A DNA stretch of 64,000 nt from Eleftheria terrae (GCF_030419005.1 NZ_CP106951.1:4154001-4218000), one strand, 5' to 3'; shown: positions 17,911 to 26,501, counted from the stretch's first letter. Made by a program: numbers and translations. Notes: generated from the sequence alone by a model not told the origin.

Positions 17911-18066
17911 GTGGCGGTGGCGGTGGCGTGTGCGTGTGCGTGGGCGTGGGCGTGGGCGTGGGCGTGGGCGTGTGCGTGGGCGTGGGCGTGTGCGTGGGCG
18001 TGGGCGTGGGCGTGTGCGTGTGCGTGGGCGTGGGCGTGGGCGTGGGCGTGGGCGTGGGCGTGGGCG
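17911..18066. repeat. Hexanucleotide tandem repeat, 26 units (TGGGCG/TGTGCG type)
   Basis: Three GTGGCG units are followed by 23 units that are either TGGGCG (most) or TGTGCG, 156 bp in all, with no interruption. The unit is two codons long, so every reading frame through it stays open, giving artificial Ala-His, Pro-Thr and Val-Gly peptides. It lies between the ends of the YdjM-like gene start and the AraC-family stop codon. The mixed order of the two unit types argues for slippage and recombination. It is a likely length-variable locus. Confidence 0.95.
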
Positions 18067-18135
18067 GCCATTTTGCGGGGCCGCTGTCGGCTGTGTCTTT
18101 CCCCCGGGCAGGGGGCGGCCGGGCCATGGGCCGGT

Positions 18136-19104
18136 TCAGCGCGGCACAGTGGCTGCCGGCGTGGCGTGACGCACCGCGCCGGGCGAGTGGCCGTTGCAGC
18201 GTTTGAAGGCCCGGCTGAAGGCCGCCTCCGACTGGTAGCCGACCCGGCCAGCCACCTCGGCCAGCCGGGCGTCGGGCGCCTGCAGCCAGCCGGCCGCCAG
18301 CTGCATGCGCCATTGCGCCAGGTACTGCATGGCCGGCACGCCGACCCGCGTCTTGAAGTGGGCGGCGAAGGCCGAGCGTGACATCGCCACTTCGGCGGCC
18401 AGCGCCTGCAGGGTCCAGGGCCGCGCCGGGTCGCGGTGCATCAGCGCCAGGGCGCGGCCGATGTGCCGGTCCTGCAGGGCGCCCAGCCAGCCGGTGTGGG
18501 CGGACGGGTCCTGCCGCAGCCAGGCGCGAATGGCCTGGATGACCAGGATGTCGGCCAGCCGCGTTACCACCGTGGCACCGCCAGGCAGGCTGCGGGCCGC
18601 TTCGTCGGCCATCAGGCGCAGGGTGGTCTGCATCCATTCCAGTTGCGGCGAGGCATGCGCCTCGATGCAGATGCAGCGCGGCAGCAAGGCCACCAGCCGG
18701 CGGGCGGCCGGCGCATCGAAGCGCACCGCGCCGCACACCAGGCTGGCCGCTGCACCGCCACCACCATGACGCAGCAATTCGTACTGGTCGCCGAGCGGCT
18801 CGCGTGGCAGTGCGAACAACGCGGCAGCGCTGGCGCCGGGCTCGTGCACGAGGCGATGGCCCTCGCCGCGCGGCAGCAGGGCCAGGTCGCCGGGCTGCAG
18901 CGGCCGAGGCGCCTCCTGCGGCACCTCGAGCCAGCAGCGGCCCGACGTCACCACATGGAACATCAGGCAGTCGGGCAGGGGCGGCAAGGCCAGCCCCCAC
19001 GGCGCGGTGAACTCGGAGCGGCAATAGAAGGTGCCGCTCATGTGCAGGTGGTGCAGGGCCTCGCCGAGCGGATCGCCGGTGGCCCAGGTGCGTGCGTCGC
19101 TCAT
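18136..19104 (-). CDS. AraC-family regulator with Cupin_6 domain
   Basis: A 322-residue regulator from ATG 19104 (MSDARTW); the frame stays open further upstream only through low-quality sequence. Residues ~15-190 are the Cupin_6 ligand-binding domain, with the typical CRSEFTAPWGLALPP opening and LPRGEGHRLVH. The C-terminal ~100 residues carry the AraC double helix-turn-helix: MSRSAFAAHFKTRVG, then the second helix with GYQSEAAFSRAFKR. Regulators of this type commonly control a divergently encoded oxidoreductase, and here an NAD(P)-binding protein gene starts 148 bp away in the opposite direction. That protein is the likely target. Confidence 0.9.
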   Translation of the reverse strand: MSDARTWATGDPLGEALHHLHMSGTFYCRSEFTAPWGLALPPLPDCLMFHVVTSGRCWLEVPQEAPRPLQPGDLALLPRGEGHRLVHEPGASAAALFALPREPLGDQYELLRHGGGGAAASLVCGAVRFDAPAARRLVALLPRCICIEAHASPQLEWMQTTLRLMADEAARSLPGGATVVTRLADILVIQAIRAWLRQDPSAHTGWLGALQDRHIGRALALMHRDPARPWTLQALAAEVAMSRSAFAAHFKTRVGVPAMQYLAQWRMQLAAGWLQAPDARLAEVAGRVGYQSEAAFSRAFKRCNGHSPGAVRHATPAATVPR

Positions 19105-19252
19105 GGCCGGACTATGGGGGAGTGCGGGCGGCATCGTCCAGCGGCCCTGGACGATCGAGCATGAAACTGCGACCGCCAGGCATTGGAGGTGCCGATCGGA
19201 CGCCGGACACTGGACGCCATGCCGCCATCGGGCGGCGACGGAAGGAGCCGGG

Positions 19253-19909
19253 ATGAAGGTGTTGGTGGTGGGAGCAACCGGGGGCTCGGGCCGGGCAGCG
19301 GTGCAGGCGCTGCTGGCTGCGGGCCATGAGGTGACCGCATTTGCCCGGCGGCCGGAGCTGCTGCCAGGCGGCGGCGAGCGGCTGGCGCTGTGCCGCGGCG
19401 ACGTGATGGACAGCGCCGACCTCGAGCGGGCCATGGCCGGGCAGCAGGCGGTGGTGGTCACGCTGGGCATTGCCGAGAACCCATGGCGGGTGCGCCTGTT
19501 CGGCAGCCGGGGCACCCCGCTGGACGTGCGTTCGGCCGGCACCTACCGGCTGGTCGAATGCATGCGCCGCCACCAGGTGCGCCGCCTGGTGGTGCAGACG
19601 AGCTATGGCGTCGGCGAGACACGCGAGCGGCTGCCGGCGCTGTACCGGCTGATGTTCCAGCTGCTGCTCAAGCCGCAGGTGGCCGATACCGAGCGCCAGG
19701 AGCGGGTGGTGCGTGACAGCGGGCTCGACTGGGTGCTGGCCCAGCCGGTCAACCTGACCGATGCCGACGACCCGGCCGCGGCCGTGCTCGCCTCGCCGCA
19801 GGGGGCGGTGCGCAGCATGCGGGTGTCGCGGCGCCAGGTGGGCCGTTTCCTGGCCGAGGCGGTGCAAGCGCCGCAATGGGTCGGCTGCAGCGTGGCCCTG
19901 TCAGGCTGA
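19253..19909 (+). CDS. NAD(P)H-binding atypical SDR protein (NAD_binding_10)
   Basis: A 218-residue protein from ATG 19253, preceded by GAAGGAG. The nucleotide-binding motif VVGATGGSGRAAV (G-x-x-G-x-x-G) is at residues 5-17, followed by ARRPELLP and the conserved GDVMDSADLERAM segment. It resembles NmrA-like or flavin-reductase-like atypical SDRs that bind NADPH and often lack the full catalytic tetrad. The role may be quinone/NADPH sensing or reduction. The divergent AraC regulator is probably its controller. Its stop codon is three bases before that of the convergent c-di-GMP gene. Confidence 0.88.
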   Translation: MKVLVVGATGGSGRAAVQALLAAGHEVTAFARRPELLPGGGERLALCRGDVMDSADLERAMAGQQAVVVTLGIAENPWRVRLFGSRGTPLDVRSAGTYRLVECMRRHQVRRLVVQTSYGVGETRERLPALYRLMFQLLLKPQVADTERQERVVRDSGLDWVLAQPVNLTDADDPAAAVLASPQGAVRSMRVSRRQVGRFLAEAVQAPQWVGCSVALSG

Positions 19910-19912
19910 GGC

Positions 19913-22054
19913 TCAGTGTTCCACCGGCAGCAGGGCCGGTTCACCGTAGATGGAGGGCCGGAATTCGAGCGGGCGGGAGGAGTGCCTGTCTTCCAGTATC
20001 CACAGCGTGAGCTTGTCGGCCGGCATCGGGCGGGCGAACAGGAAGCCTTGCAGCTCGTCGCAGGCGAAGGTGCGCAGGATGTGGTGCTGGCCTTCGGTTT
20101 CGACCCCTTCGGCCACCACCCGCAGGCCCATGGCGTGGGCCAGCTGCACCACTGCGTCGACGATGGCGCGGGCGTCGCCGCTGGTCTCGAGGTCCTTCAC
20201 GAAGCTGCGGTCGATCTTCAACTGCTTGGCCGGCAGCTGGCGCAGGTGGCTCAGGCTGGAGTAGCCGGTGCCGAAGTCATCGATGGACAGGGTGGCGCCG
20301 ATCGCGGCAATGCGCTTGAAGGTGCGCAGCGTGGCCTCGGGGTTTTCCATCGCCGCCGATTCGGTGATCTCGAACGTCAGCAGCGACGGGTCCAGGCCGT
20401 GCCGCTGGATGGCGCTCGCAATGCGTTCGGCCAGGTCGTCCTGGCGCAACTGGTGCATGGACAGGTTGATGGCCACCCGCATCATCACGCCCTGTGCCGC
20501 CCAGGCCTGCAGCTGGCGGCAGGCTTCCTCCAGGATCCATTGGCCCAGCAGGCCGATCAGGCCGAAACGCTCGGCCACCGGGATGAACACGCCGGGCGCG
20601 AGCAGGCCGCGTCGTGGATGGTTCCAGCGCACCAGCGCCTCCACGCCGGTGATCTGGCCGCTGCTGCCGTGCAGCTTGGGCTGGTAGTACAGCTCGAACT
20701 CCTGGCCGGCCAGGCCGCGACGCAGCTCCTGCTGCAGTTCCACCAGCTCACGCACGCCGGCGTCCATGCTGGCTTCGAAAAAGCGGTAGCTGCCGCCGCC
20801 GGCGCGCTTGGCGGCGTTCATGGCCGCCTCGGCGTTGCCGACCAGCTTGTCGCCCGCGCCGTCGCCCGGATAGACGGAGATGCCGATGGAGCAGGACAGC
20901 TGCATCGCATGCTGGCCGACCGTCACCGGCTCGGTGAAGGCTTCCAGCAGCCGCTGCGCGAACTGCGCCAGCACGGCGCTGTCGCCGGCCTGCTCGTGCA
21001 GCAGCAGGAATTCGTCGCCGGCCAGGCGGGCCGCGGTGTCGGAGGCCGCTGCGACTTGGCGCAGCCGCGCCGCCATCTCGACCAGCACGCTGTCCCCGGC
21101 GCGGCGGCCCCAGGAATCGTTGATGGGCTTGAAGCCGTCGAGGTTGATGAAAAACACGGCCGCCCGTTCGCCACGGCGTTCGCACAGCGTCATGGCGTGG
21201 GTCAGCCGGTCCTCGAAGGCCAGCCGGCTGGCCAGCTGCGTCAGCGGATCGAACAGCGCCACATGCTGCAGCCGTTGCTCGGCCTTGCGCAGGGAGCCGG
21301 CCAGGCGCTGGGTGCGCTGCTGCAGGTGGGCGTCGACCAGGGAGGTCAGCAGCGTCATCGTCAGGATGAGCAGGGAGCCGCCCGCGATCACGCTGCCCAG
21401 CGTGTTGCCTGAGAGCGAGCCGGCGCTCAGGCACAGCGCGCCGGCCGGCACCTGGGCTGCCACCATCCCGGCGTAGTGCATGCCGGCAATGGCCAGACCC
21501 ATCACCACCGCGGCGCCCAGCTGGCGCAGCACGCGCCGCTCGCCGCTGCCCATGCCGATGCGGAAGATCATCAGTGCGGTGGCCGAGGCGGCCACCGCAA
21601 TCACCACCGACACCGCCACCCAGGCCAGGTCCCAGACCACCTCCGGCTGCATCACGAGGGCCGCCATGCCGATGTAGTGCATGGCGCTGATGCCGGCGCC
21701 CATGCACAGGGCGCCGCCGGCCACCGTGCGCCAGCTGCAGTGGCGCACGGTGGCGAGCGCGAGCGCGGTGCCCGACACCGCCACCGCCGCCAGCCACGAC
21801 AGGGCGGTGAGGCCCGGCGTGTAGCCCAGCTGCATCGGCAGGCGCATGGCCATCATGCCGACGAAGTGCATCGACCAGATGCCGGTGCCCATGGCGAGCG
21901 AGCCGCCCAGCAGCCAGGCGCGAGCGAGTGTGCGGTCGCTGTCGCGCACGCGGCGGGTCAGGTCGAGCGCGACGTAGGCGGCATAGATCGCCATGCCCAC
22001 GGACAGCAGGACCGTGAGCGGGTCGTAGTGGGGGACGAGCCACGCTGTGTTCAT
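19913..22054 (-). CDS. MHYT-GGDEF-EAL cyclic-di-GMP protein
   Basis: A 713-residue inner-membrane protein. The N-terminal MHYT sensor has seven hydrophobic helices with three copies of the signature: SMHFVGM (61-67), AMHYIGM (124-130) and GMHYAGM (191-197), thought to bind copper for O2, CO or NO sensing. A GGDEF domain follows at about 265-425; its motif is A-G-D-E-F at 345-349, a change still seen in active cyclases. The EAL domain has the full E-A-L (472-474), DDFGTGYSSLS, KIDRSF and VVAEGVETE motifs, so phosphodiesterase activity is likely. It is predicted to link a gas or redox signal to c-di-GMP turnover. Confidence 0.95.
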   Translation of the reverse strand: MNTAWLVPHYDPLTVLLSVGMAIYAAYVALDLTRRVRDSDRTLARAWLLGGSLAMGTGIWSMHFVGMMAMRLPMQLGYTPGLTALSWLAAVAVSGTALALATVRHCSWRTVAGGALCMGAGISAMHYIGMAALVMQPEVVWDLAWVAVSVVIAVAASATALMIFRIGMGSGERRVLRQLGAAVVMGLAIAGMHYAGMVAAQVPAGALCLSAGSLSGNTLGSVIAGGSLLILTMTLLTSLVDAHLQQRTQRLAGSLRKAEQRLQHVALFDPLTQLASRLAFEDRLTHAMTLCERRGERAAVFFINLDGFKPINDSWGRRAGDSVLVEMAARLRQVAAASDTAARLAGDEFLLLHEQAGDSAVLAQFAQRLLEAFTEPVTVGQHAMQLSCSIGISVYPGDGAGDKLVGNAEAAMNAAKRAGGGSYRFFEASMDAGVRELVELQQELRRGLAGQEFELYYQPKLHGSSGQITGVEALVRWNHPRRGLLAPGVFIPVAERFGLIGLLGQWILEEACRQLQAWAAQGVMMRVAINLSMHQLRQDDLAERIASAIQRHGLDPSLLTFEITESAAMENPEATLRTFKRIAAIGATLSIDDFGTGYSSLSHLRQLPAKQLKIDRSFVKDLETSGDARAIVDAVVQLAHAMGLRVVAEGVETEGQHHILRTFACDELQGFLFARPMPADKLTLWILEDRHSSRPLEFRPSIYGEPALLPVEH

Positions 22055-22205
22055 GAGGGATCGCGCCGCCCGGCAAGGGCGGCGTGGTGGCAGGGGGACC
22101 GTGGGATGCCGGCCAGCCGGCTTTCCCCGGTATATCGGCCAGCGGGGCGGCAGCTTTAGGACCGTCTATCGGCCGCCCGGTCGCCCCCGGCCCGGCCGGC
22201 CGCCG

Positions 22206-22859
22206 CTACCCCAGGCTCGCGTTCAGCAGCTTGGCGGCGAAACCGATGAAGAGGCCACCCACGCCGCCGGTACCGGCCGCCGACAGCCGGCGATGGCGGC
22301 GGAACTGCTGCGCCAGCCGTGCCCCGGCCAGGATCAGCACCGACAGGTACAGCAGGCAGCAGGTCTGCACGATGCTGCCCAGAATGAAGAACGACAGGGC
22401 CGGATGCGCATAACCGGGGTCGACGAACTGGATGAAGAAGGACACGAAGAACAGGATGGCCTTCGGGTTCATCAGGCTGATCAGCAGGGCCGTGCGGAAG
22501 GGCCGCGCACCGTCGGCGGCGGGCGGGGCGTCGGCGGCAGGGTCGGCATCACGCTGGCGATAGCGGGCCAGCGCGCCGCGCAGCAGGCCCACGCCCATCC
22601 ACAGCAAATAGGCGGCGCCGGCATACTTGATGGCGAGAAACAAGGCCGGCGTGGCGCGCAGCAGGGAGGCGGCGCCGGTGGCCGACAGCAGCATCAGCAC
22701 CAGGTCGCCGACAAACACGCCGAAGGCACCGCGATAACCTGCAGCCACCCCCCAGCGCGAGGCGACCGACATCACATACAGTGAATTAGGCCCGGGCAGC
22801 AGCACGATCACGATGCAGCCGAGGACAAAGGTGACGATGTCGGTGATGCCGTAAAACAT
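22206..22859 (-). CDS. leuE: LeuE-type leucine/amino-acid exporter (LysE/RhtB family)
   Basis: A 217-residue protein with six hydrophobic segments, from ATG 22859. It keeps the family opening (VLLPGPNSLYVM), the G-V-F-V-G-D-L-V-L-M-L turn and the long conserved LISLMNPKAILFFVSFFIQF signature. It resembles E. coli LeuE, an exporter of leucine and analogues, over its whole length. A central loop (about residues 110-130) is Ala/Asp-rich. It is divergent from a 2OG-Fe(II) oxygenase gene 106 bp away, so the two may share a regulatory region, but no regulator is encoded beside them. Confidence 0.88.
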   Translation of the reverse strand: MFYGITDIVTFVLGCIVIVLLPGPNSLYVMSVASRWGVAAGYRGAFGVFVGDLVLMLLSATGAASLLRATPALFLAIKYAGAAYLLWMGVGLLRGALARYRQRDADPAADAPPAADGARPFRTALLISLMNPKAILFFVSFFIQFVDPGYAHPALSFFILGSIVQTCCLLYLSVLILAGARLAQQFRRHRRLSAAGTGGVGGLFIGFAAKLLNASLG

Positions 22860-22965
22860 GATGGGAATGCAGGCCGGTGGAGGAGGGGCGGGCCGCCTGT
22901 CGCCGCGGCCGCACCGGCGCAATAGTAGAGTACCCCGGCGACAAAAAAGAACCGAGGGAGAATTC

Positions 22966-23538
22966 ATGGAAATCACATCACTGGGCGCTGGCGTCTACAC
23001 CATCGACGGTTTTCTCAGCGAGGACGAGTGCCGGGCTTATATCGAGCTGGGCGAGCGCCTGGGTTTCAGTGCCGCCGCCATCGGCAGCGGTGAGGAGGCC
23101 CGCATCCTCAGGGAAGCACGCAACAACGACCGCATCCTGCTCGATGACGCGGCACTGGCCGCCCGGCTGTTCGAGAAAGCCCGGCCCTGGCTGCCGGCCG
23201 AGATCGACGGCTGGAGCGTGTGCGGTTTCAACGAGCGGCTGCGGCTCTACCGTTACGGCCACGGCCAGTACTTCAAATGGCACCAGGACGGCACCTTTCG
23301 CCGCTCCGACCAGGAAGAAAGCTTCCTGACCTTCATGGTCTACCTGAATGACGATTTCCAGGGCGGCGAAACGCGCTTCCGCTGGGATCGCGCCCAGCCG
23401 CGCCTGGGCCGCGCATTGGTATTTCCCCATCGCGTCAGCCACCAGGGTTCGGATGTGGCCGGCGGCATCAAATACGTGCTGCGCACCGACGTGATGTACC
23501 GGGCCCTGCCCGCGCCTGCGCCCACCCCGGCGCCCTGA
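22966..23538 (+). CDS. 2OG-Fe(II) oxygenase (prolyl-4-hydroxylase-like)
   Basis: A 190-residue soluble protein from ATG 22966, with GAGGGAG upstream. The iron triad is H106 and D108 in KWHQDG and H159 in SHQGS; the 2-oxoglutarate-binding basic residue would be K169 or R173 in GGIKYVLRTDVMY. Strands around FLTFMVYLNDDFQGGETRF are the typical core of P4Hc domains. The substrate may be a free amino acid, a peptide or a protein. The family's single-domain bacterial members remain mostly unassigned. It is immediately upstream of the DnaA-box-like repeat region. Confidence 0.88.
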   Translation: MEITSLGAGVYTIDGFLSEDECRAYIELGERLGFSAAAIGSGEEARILREARNNDRILLDDAALAARLFEKARPWLPAEIDGWSVCGFNERLRLYRYGHGQYFKWHQDGTFRRSDQEESFLTFMVYLNDDFQGGETRFRWDRAQPRLGRALVFPHRVSHQGSDVAGGIKYVLRTDVMYRALPAPAPTPAP

Positions 23539-23606
23539 TGCGCCGCGCCCAGCGCCACTGCATCAAATGAAGGCAGCCTGATGACAGGCCACGCCCACGG
23601 CGGCCG

Positions 23607-24175
23607 GGCGCCATCCGGCTACAGCTTTTCCACAGGGCCATCCACATTCGCTGTGGATACCGGTGCCGAAATAAATCGGCATGGCTGCCCGCAGTAATCC
23701 CGCAGGAGAAACGGGCCGCCTGTGGCCTGGCTTGCCGGACTGCACCGGGGTCGATTTCCTCCGGCCATACAAGGCTTGTCCACAAAGTTGTCCACTTGAC
23801 AGGGCGGGCTGCGCACGCGCCTTTTTGATCCGCGTGGCATGCCCGCTCCGGCGGACCCGGTGCCGGTGTTTCCGCATTTCGCCCCCTGGCAAAACTCCAG
23901 TGCCGAGGTCGGCTCGACCGCATCCCTCGCCCGTCGGATACCGGCACGCGCCGCCAAAAATGGCCGGGCTCCTTCGTGTGGATAACTTTGTGGGAAAGCG
24001 ATGGAATCGCGGGGGACATCGGCCGCCATCGTGGCGCCGCACTCAGCATTTATGCGGGATGGCGGGCCTTGATTTTCCACAGCAAGTCAGTTGTACACGG
24101 GGCAGAAATGCCTGCCTGCAGAAGTCCCCACATCGTGTGGATGGAGCTGTGGAAAAGCTGTAGCCGGATGGCGCC
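23607..24175. repeat. Non-coding nested inverted-repeat element with DnaA-box cluster
   Basis: A 569-bp segment inside a 785-bp gap. Outer 40-bp arms (23607-23646 and 24136-24175) are inverted copies with about two mismatches; inner 16-bp arms (23780-23795 and 23978-23993) match with one mismatch. Both pairs are placed almost symmetrically about 23890. Four copies of a 23-bp unit, two TGTGG half-sites 12 bp apart, sit in these arms. TTWTNCACA matches: TTTTCCACA at 23626 and 24073, its complement at 24148, and TGTGGATAA at 23977. Near matches: 23652, 23776, 23788 and 24136. A 5-bp hairpin (GCCGA/TCGGC) lies at 23667. No protein gene is credible here. It could be a DnaA-titration or origin-like site or a MITE-like element. 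Confidence 0.75.
23977..23985 (-). promoter_or_regulatory. Perfect DnaA box (TTATCCACA)
   Basis: TGTGGATAA on the given strand is the exact complement of the high-affinity DnaA box TTATCCACA. It lies within the right inner arm of the nested inverted-repeat element, paired twelve bases later with a second TGTGG half-site. The single perfect match would mean little alone; its weight comes from the surrounding cluster. Confidence 0.6.
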
Positions 24176-24323
24176 GAGCCGCTGTGGCAGTGGGTCGTCA
24201 TCAGTCTGCCTTGAAAATGTGCAATCCCGGGCGCCTTCCGGCCCACCGGAGTGACCCGGCCGCCAGGGGGGACGAGTCCGCCCGGCGCGCCAGGTTCGGC
24301 GGGGACCGTGGCAAAGTGGCCCG

Positions 24324-25457
24324 GTGAGCATCACCCTGACCCCCGGCTGCTACCGCGGCCTGCGCATCGCCGCCGCGGACCCGCGGCAACCCAATGGCTT
24401 CGAGGCCGCCGGCCTGGCGCTGAATGCCGAATCGGACGGCACGCTGCGGGCCTGTCTGGACCGGCTGGCGCTGCGCAACCTGCGCCTGCGGCTCGGCAGC
24501 GCGGCCCTCGACATCACCCTGGCCAGCCTGAAAGGCGCGGTCGTACGGCTGGCGCCGCTGCGGCCGGGCGAGCCGCTGGAGCTGCTCGGCCTGCGGGCGG
24601 ACGAAGTGCAGTTGCAAGGCCTCAAGCTGTCCGTGCCGGCCGAGCCCGGCCAGGTCGGCGCACTCGCCGGCCCCTGGCGGCTGGATGCCCTGGGCGGCAT
24701 GGACGGCTCGCTGCGCGCCTTCGTCACCGACGCGGCGTGGGTGGTCGATGCGGACGTCAGCGTGCCGGTGAGCGAGGGGCAGCTGGATTTCAACCGGGTG
24801 GTGGTCGAGCATGTCGGCCCGAATTCGTCGATGGGCCTGAGCCAGGGCGGGCTGTATGTGGACGCGCCGAATGTCGGCCGCATCTTCCTCTACGTGTTCA
24901 CGGCCGGGAGCGTGCCCGGCGCCCGCTTCGAGACGCGGGGCGCACATGTCAGCGACCGCGGTGGCCTGGACCTGCGGGCGCTGCTGCAGGCCCTGCTCGA
25001 CGACCCGCAGCGGCAGCCGCTCGGCAAGCCGGTGGGGCGCCACGAGGCAGCGCTCGACCGCACCCGCCTGAGCGGGGAGCTGCAGGTGGGCGACGGCGCC
25101 CTCGGCACCGCGCGGCACCACCTGCTGCTGGCCGGGCGGGCTCAGCGCAAGAACCGCATTGAACTGTCGGCCGGTGCACTGGGCCGGCAGCTGGTGGCCC
25201 GCGTGGCCGAGGCCTTCGCCAGCGAGGCCGTGTTCGACCTGCTCGGCCTGCCGGGCCGGACCGGCCCGATCAGCGCCGACCTGGAAATCCATCTCACCGG
25301 TCTGCGGCGAAGGCCGGAGGACAGCACCGCGCGCGCGGCGCTGCTGCTGAGCGCCGGGCGGGTGGCGCTCAGCCGGCTCGTCCTGGGCGAGGTGGGGGAG
25401 GCCACGCCCACCCTGCAGGCGCGTGGCGTGACGCCGCCGACGGCGGCCAGCGCCTGA
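24324..25457 (+). CDS. Hypothetical protein, AsmA-like repetitive beta domain
   Basis: A 377-residue protein starting at GTG 24324. No signal peptide or hydrophobic helix. The sequence is a series of short beta-like segments (LRLRLGSAALDITLASL, VQLQGLKLSV, GRIFLYVFTAG, VGRVALSRLVL) reminiscent of AsmA or DUF748-like lipid-groove proteins, but without their N-terminal membrane anchor. A helical stretch lies at ~255-300. I do not recognise a family. The gene begins about 150 bp after the DnaA-box element, in the same direction as the oxygenase before it. Codon bias is normal for the window. Confidence 0.65.
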   Translation: MSITLTPGCYRGLRIAAADPRQPNGFEAAGLALNAESDGTLRACLDRLALRNLRLRLGSAALDITLASLKGAVVRLAPLRPGEPLELLGLRADEVQLQGLKLSVPAEPGQVGALAGPWRLDALGGMDGSLRAFVTDAAWVVDADVSVPVSEGQLDFNRVVVEHVGPNSSMGLSQGGLYVDAPNVGRIFLYVFTAGSVPGARFETRGAHVSDRGGLDLRALLQALLDDPQRQPLGKPVGRHEAALDRTRLSGELQVGDGALGTARHHLLLAGRAQRKNRIELSAGALGRQLVARVAEAFASEAVFDLLGLPGRTGPISADLEIHLTGLRRRPEDSTARAALLLSAGRVALSRLVLGEVGEATPTLQARGVTPPTAASA

Positions 25458-25619
25458 GGCCGGGTGGCGGCAGCGCGGCCAGGCGGCGGGCTGCCGTGGC
25501 CCTGCTTGCACGGCAGTGCTTCCCGGCCAGTGCGCCCCAGTCCCTGCTTCTGAGCCCCTGCTGCTGGCCGCGCGCTTGCGGGGCGCTCCTGCGCGGCTCG
25601 CGCTGTCAGGCCCGGCGCG

Positions 25620-26501
25620 TCACGGCTCGCGCTGTGCGAAGGTGTCGCACTGCTGCAGCGAGCCGCTCTGCAGGCCGCGCTTGAACCAGTAGGCGCGCTG
25701 CTCGCTGCTGCCGTGGGTGAAGCTCTCCGGCACCACGGTGCCTTGCGAGCGCCGTTGCAGCGTGTCGTCGCCGATCTGGGCGGCGGCGTTCAGGGCTTCC
25801 TCCACATCGCCCTGCTCCAGCCAGCCCTTGGCCTGCTGCGAGTGGTGGGCCCACAGGCCGGCCAGGCAGTCGGCCTGCAACTCCAGCCGCACCGAGGCGG
25901 CGTTCGCCCGTGCCTGGGAGCCGCCGGCACGGGCGCGCTCCACCTGTTCGGTGATGCCCAGCAGGTGCTGCACATGGTGGCCGACCTCGTGGGCGATGAC
26001 ATAGGCCTGGGCAAAGTCGCCCGGCGCACCGAGCCGGCGCTCCAGCGTGTCGAAGAAGCCGAGGTCGATGTAGACGTGCTGGTCCGCCGGGCAGTAGAAG
26101 GGGCCCATCGCGGCCTGGCCGCGGCCGCAGGCGGTGGGTGTGGCGCCGCGGAACAGGGTCAGCCGGGCCGGCAGGTAGCGGCCGCCCTGGGCCTGCAGTA
26201 GCTCGGTCCAGACGTCCTCGGTGCTGGCCAGGACCGTGGAGACAAAGCGCGCCGAGCGGTCGTCGGCCGGCGGCGGTCCGGCCGGCTCGCGCGGCTGCTG
26301 TGCCACCGGTCCGCCACTGCCGCCGCTGAGCAGGTTCAGCAGGGTGAGCGGGTTGACGCCCAGCACCCAACCCCCCACCAGCGCGATGACGATGCTGCCG
26401 ATGCCGATCGAGCGGCCGCCGAACCCGAAGCCGCCCCCACCCCCAGCGTCGCCGCGACGGTCCTCGACATTGCTGCTTTCCCGTTGTCCTTCCCACTTCA
26501 T
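25620..26501 (-). CDS. ypfJ: YpfJ-type neutral zinc metallopeptidase
   Basis: A 293-residue protein from ATG 26501, with AGGAGA upstream; the frame extends far 5' only through a heptamer repeat. Residues ~31-58 form one membrane helix after a Gly-rich cytoplasmic tail. The peptidase domain contains HEVGHH at 171-176 (zinc ligands H171 and H175, catalytic E172) and LQADCLAGLWAHH later, whose Glu/Asp completes the site. The conserved CGxGQAAMGPFYCPAD segment (125-140) matches the family. Proteins of this type are single-span inner-membrane peptidases of unknown physiological substrate. Confidence 0.93.
   Translation of the reverse strand: MKWEGQRESSNVEDRRGDAGGGGGFGFGGRSIGIGSIVIALVGGWVLGVNPLTLLNLLSGGSGGPVAQQPREPAGPPPADDRSARFVSTVLASTEDVWTELLQAQGGRYLPARLTLFRGATPTACGRGQAAMGPFYCPADQHVYIDLGFFDTLERRLGAPGDFAQAYVIAHEVGHHVQHLLGITEQVERARAGGSQARANAASVRLELQADCLAGLWAHHSQQAKGWLEQGDVEEALNAAAQIGDDTLQRRSQGTVVPESFTHGSSEQRAYWFKRGLQSGSLQQCDTFAQREP

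Noticed and set aside
17556..18071. 171-residue frame beginning MAA followed by a long Ala-His repeat, ahead of the YdjM-like gene
   Set aside because: The His-Ala stretch is the hexamer repeat translated; every frame through it is open. The rest is in another frame from the YdjM-like gene and has no family resemblance.
17171..19024. Long minus frame of 617 codons with Pro-Thr/His-Thr repeats
   Set aside because: It is a shadow of panE's complement, the hexamer repeat and the AraC gene; Arg/Pro/Ala-rich composition and no domain.
23619..24163. Overlapping frames of 150-160 codons on both strands of the DnaA-box region
   Set aside because: Shared peptide ends come from the inverted 23-bp units. 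No ribosome-binding site, family or codon bias supports translation.
23607..24175. Firm call as the chromosomal oriC
   Set aside because: The usual neighbours (dnaA, dnaN, rpmH, gidA, parAB) are missing and no GC-skew information is available. I keep it as a candidate DnaA-binding site only.
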